Assembly: GCA_003520145.1 (NCBI GenBank) | Contig: DOVJ01000107.1 | Location: 1 to 5,801 of the forward strand | Length of the DNA stretch: 5,801 bases | Source: Eubacterium sp. | GTDB lineage: Bacteria; Bacillota; Clostridia; Lachnospirales; Lachnospiraceae | Direction: 5' to 3' | Shown: one piece after another, positions 1 through 5,318 of the stretch | Position numbering within the stretch: position 1 is the stretch's first letter | Layout of the letters: each line of letters begins with the position of its first letter | The notes under the pieces: model-generated | Databases searched by the model: none | Seen by the model: only the letters and a program-made list of their open reading frames with translations | Told to the model about the DNA's origin: nothing | Position numbers and translations under genes: made by a program

Positions 1-11
1 GTGAATCGGAT

Positions 12-49
12 AATCCCCAGGCTTCTACGTGAGGTCTGGGGATTTTTTT
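12..49 (+). terminator. Intrinsic terminator of an upstream, off-window gene
   Basis: A 9-bp perfect stem (AATCCCCAG at 12-20 with CTGGGGATT at 36-44) closes a 15-base loop, and a run of seven T (43-49) begins inside the 3' arm. This is the standard Rho-independent layout. The opposite strand has no T-run after the stem, so it acts only on + strand transcription. It separates the gene ending left of the window from the promoter at 57-85. Bases 1-11 hold nothing identifiable. Confidence 0.9.
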
Positions 50-56
50 GCTATGC

Positions 57-85
57 TTGAAACCTTACAGACTTTGTGATATAAT
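57..85 (+). promoter_or_regulatory. Sigma-A-type promoter for the c-di-GMP enzyme and queH
   Basis: The -35 box is TTGAAA (57-62), the spacer is exactly 17 bases, and the -10 box is a perfect TATAAT (80-85) preceded by TGA, an extended -10 element. Transcription should start near 91-93, leaving a leader of about 40 bases, T-rich at 97-115, before the ATG at 131. It directly follows the terminator, so it begins a new transcription unit that probably includes the next two genes. No operator-like symmetry was seen around it. Confidence 0.85.
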
Positions 86-118
86 TATCTAAAGGGTTTG
101 AGGTTTTTGTTTTTTAAG

Positions 119-125
119 AAAGGAG
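119..125 (+). promoter_or_regulatory. Ribosome binding site that sets the start at 131
   Basis: AAAGGAG ends 5 bases before ATG 131. The frame is open further upstream to a TTG at 98, but that TTG lies only a few bases after the predicted transcription start and has no Shine-Dalgarno sequence. The ATG at 131 is therefore preferred. Confidence 0.85.
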
Positions 126-130
126 TCGGG

Positions 131-2263
131 ATGGAAAAATATCTATGGGAGAATGAAACTCTTGCAAAGATAGTCCAGATGCTTACCAAAGATGGAAGCT
201 TTACGGATGTGAGCAAAGAGATACTTGATATGGCTTGCGAGTGCATCGGTGCGGATATGGCAGCCATATATCAGCTTGAATATATCGGTATGAGTCTCAT
301 GGTTGAGGTTGATAAAAGGACTGATCCTAAGCGTGAATTACCGAAGGATCTTCCTCTTGAAGCTCTTTTCGGAGACAGTATAACGGTTGTCAACAGTGCT
401 GATGAAAGAGCAATATACAAGGAGTATCTCGACAGAGTCGGGGCGGCCTGTATATTTACTGCACCTATTAAGATCAACGATGATATCGCTATGTATATGG
501 TGCTTGCAACCGATGAGAAGAATCCTGCAGAGAAGGCTTATGATGAGATGGATATCATCTTTGCGACGAATGTTTCGAATGTTATAAGCGCTTTGCTTTC
601 TAAGAAGATTATGGATGATTCTCTGATCTGTTCTTATAATGCACTTCAGGAAGTGCTTAATAACGTGGGCTGTGAAGTCATCGTCTACGATAATCAGAGT
701 GGTGAGGTACAGTTTGAGAATCGTATGGCGAGGAATAATACCAAGAACAGAGCGGTTATTTCTGAGGCTGTAAGGTGGTATTTTGATAACAAAAAGGATG
801 ACAAGGGCGGCGAAAGGACAGTCATAGAACGCTATTCGAGTGAAGACAGTGCGTGGTATGAGATACATTTTTCGCAGATTACGTGGATTAACAACAGGCG
901 TGTGTCTATGTGCGCTGTCTTTGATATAACCCAGAAGAAGGAGAATATCGAGAAGATCAGATTCCAGTCTGAGAACGATTTCCTGACGGGTCTCTATAAT
1001 CGTATGAAATGCGAACGCGATATCAACGATCTTATAGTTAGCACGGCTTTGTCAGGCTCGAAGGCATATGTTCTGTCTATAGATCTTGATGATTTTAAGC
1101 ATATCAACGATCTTCTCGGTCATCAGTATGGCGATGAGCTTCTAAAGCGACTTGCGTCGGAATTCAGGAAGATAGAGGAAATCAAGGATTCTATCTACAG
1201 AATGGGTGGAGATGAATTCATGATCCTTGTGAAGCCGGCGTACGTGGATAAGCTTGGTAAGGTTATAGATCAGATACAGGATATCTTCAAGTTTCCTTTT
1301 TATCTCTTTGACGAAGAGTGTTACACAAGCATGAGTATGGGTGTTGTTGAGATACCGAAGCATGCGAGCGCTGTTGTGGATATCATCAAGAAGGCGGATG
1401 TTGCCATGTATAACGCTAAACAAAGCGGTAAGAACAGGGTGGCTTTCTATGATGATGACAAATCCTACTCTATGGGAATCAAGAGGTTCGATGTTGGTAA
1501 CCGCATGAGGAAGGCTGTTGAATCGCAATGCCAGGAATTCATCATACACTATCAGCCGATAGTTGATTATAAGACTGGTAATGTCAGCGGTTGTGAGGCT
1601 TTGGTTCGCTGGAACAGCAAGGTTCTTGGCCTTATGAATCCGAGCGAATTCATACCTATTGCTGAGTATCTTGGATTGATCGTGTATATAGGTGATTTTG
1701 TGTTTGAGGAGGCTTGCCGTTTCTGCAAGAGGATTAACGATGAATATGATCCGGACTTCACTATAAGCATCAATCTTTCGCTTGTACAGATCATGCAGGT
1801 CGATCTTATCGATGTGCTGTATGAGGTATTTGAGAAGACTAAGATTAATCCGGCGAATGTTATCCTTGAGATATCAGAGAGCATCGCAATCAGTGATATT
1901 AATAAGGTCAATGCTTGCATCAAGAACCTTAAGAGTCTTGGCGTTAAGGTCGCACTTGATGACTTTGGTGCTGGTCTTTCATCAACTAACTACATCAAGA
2001 ATATGGATGTTGATGTTATCAAGATCGACAAGTCTATAATCAATGAATCTGATGAAGATGATTATGAGCTTGTATATATAACACTCATATCGGATATGTG
2101 TGCGAAGAACAACATCAAGGTATGCGTAGAAGGAATCGAGAAGGAAGAGCAGTTAAAGAGACTCGAAGAAGTGAATGTAGACTTCTATCAGGGCTTCTAT
2201 TATTCGATACCTCTTTCTGATGATGATTTCCTCGATAAGATCATGAAGAAGGAACAAAACTGA
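131..2263 (+). CDS. GAF-PAS-GGDEF-EAL cyclic-di-GMP synthase/phosphodiesterase
   Basis: A 710-residue cytosolic sensor enzyme for the second messenger c-di-GMP, with no signal peptide or membrane segment. Domain order: GAF-like region (about 8-160), PAS-like region (about 168-270, ending in DITQKK), GGDEF (about 282-440), EAL (about 451-705). The GGDEF domain keeps DFLTGLYNR (283-291), the metal-binding DLDDFKHIND block (318-327), GH and GD (330-335) and an exact GGDEF (359-363). The inhibitory RxxD site is absent: the position reads EIKD (350-353). The EAL domain keeps EALVRW (489-494), N548, E580 and E583, DDFGAG (610-615), K631, E667 and Q687, the residues expected for metal binding and hydrolysis. 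Both halves therefore look competent; which activity dominates cannot be read from sequence, and in many such fusions GGDEF serves as a GTP-binding regulator of EAL. The N-terminal ligands are unknown. Four bases separate it from queH. Confidence 0.95.
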   Translation: MEKYLWENETLAKIVQMLTKDGSFTDVSKEILDMACECIGADMAAIYQLEYIGMSLMVEVDKRTDPKRELPKDLPLEALFGDSITVVNSADERAIYKEYLDRVGAACIFTAPIKINDDIAMYMVLATDEKNPAEKAYDEMDIIFATNVSNVISALLSKKIMDDSLICSYNALQEVLNNVGCEVIVYDNQSGEVQFENRMARNNTKNRAVISEAVRWYFDNKKDDKGGERTVIERYSSEDSAWYEIHFSQITWINNRRVSMCAVFDITQKKENIEKIRFQSENDFLTGLYNRMKCERDINDLIVSTALSGSKAYVLSIDLDDFKHINDLLGHQYGDELLKRLASEFRKIEEIKDSIYRMGGDEFMILVKPAYVDKLGKVIDQIQDIFKFPFYLFDEECYTSMSMGVVEIPKHASAVVDIIKKADVAMYNAKQSGKNRVAFYDDDKSYSMGIKRFDVGNRMRKAVESQCQEFIIHYQPIVDYKTGNVSGCEALVRWNSKVLGLMNPSEFIPIAEYLGLIVYIGDFVFEEACRFCKRINDEYDPDFTISINLSLVQIMQVDLIDVLYEVFEKTKINPANVILEISESIAISDINKVNACIKNLKSLGVKVALDDFGAGLSSTNYIKNMDVDVIKIDKSIINESDEDDYELVYITLISDMCAKNNIKVCVEGIEKEEQLKRLEEVNVDFYQGFYYSIPLSDDDFLDKIMKKEQN

Positions 2264-2267
2264 CTGT

Positions 2268-2918
2268 ATGAATAAGATTGACTATTATCGCATGTTTGAA
2301 GATATTATGTCTAAAGATACAGGCTGTGATAAGAAAGTCATGCTTCACTGTTGCTGTGCGCCTTGCGCAAGTTCATGCATAGAGAAGCTGACTTCTTGTT
2401 ATGATATAACGGCGCTGTATTATAATCCTAACATAACCGACAGCGAGGAGTATGATAAGCGCTTTAACGAGCTTAAGAAGCTTCTTGAACTCATGCCGCT
2501 TGAACATGGTGCGGCTTGCATAGGCGCTGATTATGATAAGAGAGTATTCTTTGATGCGGTTAAGGGCTATGAATCATGCAAAGAAGGCGGTGAGCGCTGT
2601 TTTATATGTTATGAACTCAGACTTCGTGAGGCTGCCCGTATGGCTATAGAGCAATCATGCGATTACTTTGCGACCACACTGACACTGAGCCCTCTTAAGA
2701 ATGCCGGTATCATCAACGAGATAGGCTTTAAGCTTGAAAAAGAATATGGTGTTTCTTACCTTCCATCGGATTTTAAGAAAAGGGATGGATATAAGAGATC
2801 TATAGAATTATCAAAGGAATATGGTTTGTACAGGCAGAATTATTGCGGATGCGTGTTTTCAAAAAATGTTTCGGAAATTTTTTTCAAAGAAAATCAAAAA
2901 AACACTTGCAAAAGCTGA
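2268..2918 (+). CDS. queH: Epoxyqueuosine reductase QueH
   Basis: A 216-residue cytosolic enzyme that reduces epoxyqueuosine to queuosine in the wobble position of tRNAs with GUN anticodons (Asp, Asn, His, Tyr), the last step of the pathway. QueH (formerly DUF208) is the unrelated replacement for cobalamin-dependent QueG. Family marks visible are LHCCCAPC (26-33), the YYNPNI segment (51-56), GGERCFICYELRL (107-119), TTLTLSPLKN (136-145) and YRQNYCGC (188-195). The paired cysteines near the N-terminus, C111/C114 and C193/C195 fit the iron-sulfur and metal site described for this family. Length is normal. ATG 2268 lies 4 bases after the previous stop; the likely Shine-Dalgarno AAGGAA (2249-2254) is rather distant at 13 bases, so translation may be coupled to the upstream gene. 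Its last codons also carry the promoter of the next unit. Confidence 0.95.
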   Translation: MNKIDYYRMFEDIMSKDTGCDKKVMLHCCCAPCASSCIEKLTSCYDITALYYNPNITDSEEYDKRFNELKKLLELMPLEHGAACIGADYDKRVFFDAVKGYESCKEGGERCFICYELRLREAARMAIEQSCDYFATTLTLSPLKNAGIINEIGFKLEKEYGVSYLPSDFKKRDGYKRSIELSKEYGLYRQNYCGCVFSKNVSEIFFKENQKNTCKS

Positions 2919-2934
2919 AAGGTTTTGGTATAAT
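2906..2934 (+). promoter_or_regulatory. Promoter inside the 3' end of queH, for the secreted-protein cassette
   Basis: TTGCAA (2906-2911), a 17-base spacer, and a perfect TATAAT (2929-2934) preceded by TGG (extended -10). The -35 box lies within the last codons of queH and the -10 box just after its stop. Start of transcription is expected near 2940-2942, right at the first base of the tandem repeat, so the repeat would form the 5' end of the new mRNA. The next gene starts about 100 bases downstream. Confidence 0.75.
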
Positions 2935-2942
2935 GAATTTAA

Positions 2943-2975
2943 GGCAAGTAGTACTACGGCAAGTAGTACTACGGC
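2943..2975 (+). repeat. Tandem 15-base repeat, each unit holding a 10-base palindrome
   Basis: GGCAAGTAGTACTAC occurs at 2943-2957 and again, identical, at 2958-2972, followed by a partial third unit GGC (2973-2975). Within each unit GTAGTACTAC (2948-2957 and 2963-2972) is its own reverse complement. The repeat sits immediately downstream of the predicted transcription start, so it may act as DNA (a double operator for a dimeric regulator, 15 bases centre to centre) or as RNA (next entry). Confidence 0.9.
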
Positions 2976-2981
2976 TTTTTT
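2948..2981 (+). terminator. Terminator-like hairpin plus T-tract (queH terminator or leader attenuator)
   Basis: The palindrome at 2948-2957 can pair along its full 10 bp with the one at 2963-2972, closing a 5-base GGCAA loop. GGC and then six T (2976-2981) follow. The three bases between stem and T-run and the moderate G+C of the stem suggest less than full efficiency. It would end transcripts from the upstream operon. Because it also lies downstream of the promoter at 2906-2934, it would additionally intercept transcripts headed for the secreted-protein gene about 40 bases after their start, unless read-through occurs. Confidence 0.6.
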
Positions 2982-3027
2982 CTTATATATGTCCATAGTA
3001 TTGTTTGCTTGCCAAATATTATATTAT

Positions 3028-3033
3028 GGAGGT
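3028..3033 (+). promoter_or_regulatory. Ribosome binding site that sets the start at 3043
   Basis: GGAGGT lies 9 bases before ATG 3043. The reading frame is open upstream as far as 2821, but that stretch overlaps queH in another frame, runs through the promoter and repeat, and has no Shine-Dalgarno site at 2821 or at the in-frame ATG 2989. The site and the signal peptide that follows 3043 decide the start. Confidence 0.85.
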
Positions 3034-3042
3034 ACCTTTGAG

Positions 3043-3438
3043 ATGAAGAAAGGTAATTTTAAGGCTGTTTTAATGGCCGCGTTGGTGATGGGTTTTGTTT
3101 TGGCATGCAATGACAAGGTCTTTGCGTCGGGAGGAAGCTTTACTTATGTGAATGCTTCGTATTTTGGGTGGTTTCCGCTCGGAAAAGGCGAGTCTCCGTG
3201 GCTTGATTGTGATTCTCTCGATTATGCACAGGCTCAAGGAACTGTATATGATGGAAGAGCTGATATTCGCTTATATGCTAAAAATGGTGACCATACAGGC
3301 TGGAAACCTTTTAGTGGTGGTGAAAAGGGTGGTAATAGTGCATTACTTCATTATGTACCTACGGGTGGCTCCACAAAGGTTCGCGTTGAACTGAAGTATG
3401 TTAAAGGTTCGGCTTCTGGTTACATATGGGTAGACTAA
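3043..3438 (+). CDS. Small secreted protein of unknown family
   Basis: A 131-residue protein that I do not recognise with confidence. A signal peptide is clear: basic start (MKKGNFK), hydrophobic core (8-21), then two possible processing sites, a lipobox-like VLAC with C22, and VFA before S29 for signal peptidase I. The VFA site is favoured because it has the usual small-residue pattern and leaves a 103-residue exported chain. The mature part is rich in Gly, Ser, Tyr and Trp, has one cysteine, and alternates polar and hydrophobic residues as in a small beta-sandwich (for example ADIRLYAKNG, STKVRVELKYV, and the end GYIWVD). Size and context recall secreted-peptide families such as lactococcin 972 or DUF2712, but no diagnostic motif was matched. 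It has its own promoter and precedes an ABC permease and ATPase, so a role as exported peptide, bacteriocin-like product or transporter partner is inferred only. Confidence 0.8.
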   Translation: MKKGNFKAVLMAALVMGFVLACNDKVFASGGSFTYVNASYFGWFPLGKGESPWLDCDSLDYAQAQGTVYDGRADIRLYAKNGDHTGWKPFSGGEKGGNSALLHYVPTGGSTKVRVELKYVKGSASGYIWVD

Positions 3439-3453
3439 GTTGAATGGGCTGAG

Positions 3454-3476
3454 GGGGAGGAGGTATCCTCCTTCTT
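3454..3476 (+). promoter_or_regulatory. Intercistronic stem-loop carrying AGGAGG and CCTCCT
   Basis: AGGAGG (3458-3463) pairs perfectly with CCTCCT (3467-3472) across a 3-base loop, and the stem can be lengthened to about 10 bp with G-U pairs (3454-3476). No T-tract follows, so it is not an ordinary intrinsic terminator. It lies 15 bases after the stop of the secreted-protein gene and upstream of the permease start. It could protect the 3' end of the first cistron, lower read-through, or control translation of the permease. Confidence 0.6.
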
Positions 3477-3492
3477 GGTCGAAAATATTATT

Positions 3493-3499
3493 AGGGGGA
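3493..3499 (+). promoter_or_regulatory. Ribosome binding site of the permease gene
   Basis: AGGGGGA is placed 4 bases before ATG 3504, a strong but closely spaced site. TCCTCCT (3466-3472), part of the upstream stem-loop, is complementary to it over 7 bases with one G-U pair, so the site could be either exposed or masked depending on which pairing forms. Confidence 0.7.
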
Positions 3500-3503
3500 A
3501 TCG

Positions 3504-5318
3504 ATGAAATTAAAATATGCGATTAAACAGATCTTTCAGTCAAAGCTTGTAACATTTCTTTTTGTTGCTGGCTTTTTATTCTGTATTATATATATCTATG
3601 TAATCAATCTTGATTATGATGGTGCGGTATATTTTTGTGAAATAGGTAATCTTATAAATGTGTGTGATTATTATGGCAGAGCATCTGTCAATTATCTTCC
3701 GCTTTTTAGAAGATCGTTCTTTTTATACTTTGCGATTATGTTTTTACTTTCTTTTTTATCTGCTCATAATATTGTGAGAACTAATCTTAGTGAATTGATC
3801 TACGGTTACAGAAAGAGCGGACATAAATCAGAGCTTGTTGTTCTTCTCTTGATTAATTCGGTATTGACATTTATTCTTTTTTCCATATCAAGTATATTCA
3901 TGGGAATTAGGCCTGGTTTTGATTTTAGGTTTATGTGGATGCTTTTTACACTTCATATAACTACTTATCTTTTACCTGGCATTTATGCTATATTCATAGG
4001 AATGGCTATAGGTCGTATAAGAATAGTGATTGTGAAGTATATACTTTGTGCTCTGTTTATATTTACTTATAGTCCTAGCTTTTTATCAAGTGCAAAGTTT
4101 ACTCCTGTATCTAACTTTGATCCAAAGTATATTTTTTCATATAAGCCTCTTATATCAAATTTTTTTGATATTTTTGGTGTGAATATACTGGATGGTATTA
4201 TATATAGAGTGTATGATTATTCTATGTATAGAATTATAGCTCATATAGCTGGTGCAATTATTGTATTTGGTATCATGTTTAAACTACGTAAAAGAGTTTT
4301 GATTATATCTGCGTTTGTGATGATTCTTGGTATAATAGGATATTGTTTTCCAGATTCAAGACCTGTTAATAACTATTATGGATTAGAAACTGTGTTATTA
4401 GAAGAAGAAGAAAAAAATGTTCTTAATAGTTTTGAATTAACAGATGGTGGATACAAGATAACTTCTTATGATATGGACCTGTACTTTGAGAAAATGTTCA
4501 AAGCTAAAGTTAAGATGAATCTTGATAATGCGGATCTTAAAGAGTACAAGATGATGCTTTATATGGGACTTAAGATAGATAGTGTTACCAATGCATCTGG
4601 TGATAAGCTTTCTTATGATAGAAAATGGGATTATATAACTATCTATTCTAAGGGGGATATGTCATCTGTGACAATCAATTATCATGGTTATCTTGATGGC
4701 TTCGTGGCAAGAAAGGATGATGTCTTTCTTCCACTAGAATTTGATTATTATCCCGTAAGCGGGCATAAGAAGATGCTTTCATATGATTTAATTGAAGATG
4801 GAGAGATGACGTATAAGAATAATACATATCTTAGTAATTATCATGTAAGGATACATAGTGGTGATAATCCGTATTCAAATCTTGAAAAAACACGAGATAA
4901 TGAGTATAAGGGTACTGCACATGGACCTATGTTTATAGGTGGTTTGTATCATGTGAAAGAAGTTGATGGTTATAAGTTTATAATCGAAGACTACCCAAGA
5001 GATGATATAGATTCTGAAGTCGGTAATTATCTTGATGTAATAATAAAACTGGATTCTATATATAATCTTGGATTATCAAAAGATAAATATATCATTCTTT
5101 GCAAGTATGGTTTGGCTGGTATGTTGGGCAGATCTGGTGGAAGATTTATACAAAAAAATTGGTTTTTTGGCTATGATTGTATGTATATAGCTACAGCTTC
5201 ATCGTATGATTTGGGCTTGGATTCTTTAAGGAATATGGAAAGGGGATTGGATAAATATGCTGAATATTACACAACTAAAGTATATGATAGGTGGCAAAAA
5301 GATCCTGAAGGGGATTGA
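3504..5318 (+). CDS. ABC-2-like permease with degenerate M1-peptidase-like ectodomain
   Basis: A 604-residue membrane protein. Seven hydrophobic segments are visible (about 14-35, 71-90, 110-134, 143-169, 172-192, 243-260, 263-282). Positive residues (RKSGHK after TM2, KLRKR between TM6 and TM7) support an N-in topology with the last 320 residues outside. That part starts near 285 and includes a pattern typical of the N-terminal saddle domain of M1 aminopeptidases (ITSYDMDLYFEKMF, VTINYHGYLDGF, VFLPLEFDYYP), then a stretch like the M1 region before the active site (GTAHGPMFIGGLY at 470-482). No HExxH zinc motif occurs, so it is not expected to be a peptidase. Permeases fused to M1-like domains are known in Firmicutes and Bacteroidetes; this assignment is from memory of patterns, not a search. 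The gene is A+T-rich compared with queH. It overlaps the ATPase gene and is probably its membrane partner, acting in export of, or protection from, a peptide. Confidence 0.75.
   Translation: MKLKYAIKQIFQSKLVTFLFVAGFLFCIIYIYVINLDYDGAVYFCEIGNLINVCDYYGRASVNYLPLFRRSFFLYFAIMFLLSFLSAHNIVRTNLSELIYGYRKSGHKSELVVLLLINSVLTFILFSISSIFMGIRPGFDFRFMWMLFTLHITTYLLPGIYAIFIGMAIGRIRIVIVKYILCALFIFTYSPSFLSSAKFTPVSNFDPKYIFSYKPLISNFFDIFGVNILDGIIYRVYDYSMYRIIAHIAGAIIVFGIMFKLRKRVLIISAFVMILGIIGYCFPDSRPVNNYYGLETVLLEEEEKNVLNSFELTDGGYKITSYDMDLYFEKMFKAKVKMNLDNADLKEYKMMLYMGLKIDSVTNASGDKLSYDRKWDYITIYSKGDMSSVTINYHGYLDGFVARKDDVFLPLEFDYYPVSGHKKMLSYDLIEDGEMTYKNNTYLSNYHVRIHSGDNPYSNLEKTRDNEYKGTAHGPMFIGGLYHVKEVDGYKFIIEDYPRDDIDSEVGNYLDVIIKLDSIYNLGLSKDKYIILCKYGLAGMLGRSGGRFIQKNWFFGYDCMYIATASSYDLGLDSLRNMERGLDKYAEYYTTKVYDRWQKDPEGD

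Noticed and set aside
98..130. TTG start 11 codons upstream of the c-di-GMP enzyme
   Set aside because: It lies within a few bases of the predicted transcription start, has no ribosome site, and adds residues not needed for any domain; ATG 131 has AAAGGAG 5 bases before it.
338..868. Long minus-strand open frame of 176 codons opposite the GAF and PAS coding region
   Set aside because: It is antisense to a clearly coding sequence, has no recognisable domain or separate promoter, and behaves as a shadow frame, as do the other short minus-strand frames over 85-1923.
2821..3042. In-frame extension of the secreted protein to 205 residues, including an ASSTTASSTT repeat encoded by the tandem 15-mer
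   Set aside because: It overlaps queH in a different frame and reads through a promoter and hairpin. A good ribosome site and signal peptide mark ATG 3043 instead.
3864..3898. Perfect TTGACA within the permease gene
   Set aside because: No acceptable -10 box lies at 16-18 bases; the nearest TATATT is 23 bases away, and A+T-rich coding DNA gives such matches by chance.
4752..4763. Small inverted repeat CCCG-TAAG-CGGG
   Set aside because: Only a 4-bp stem inside a conserved-looking coding segment (PVSGHKK), with no T-tract or other context.
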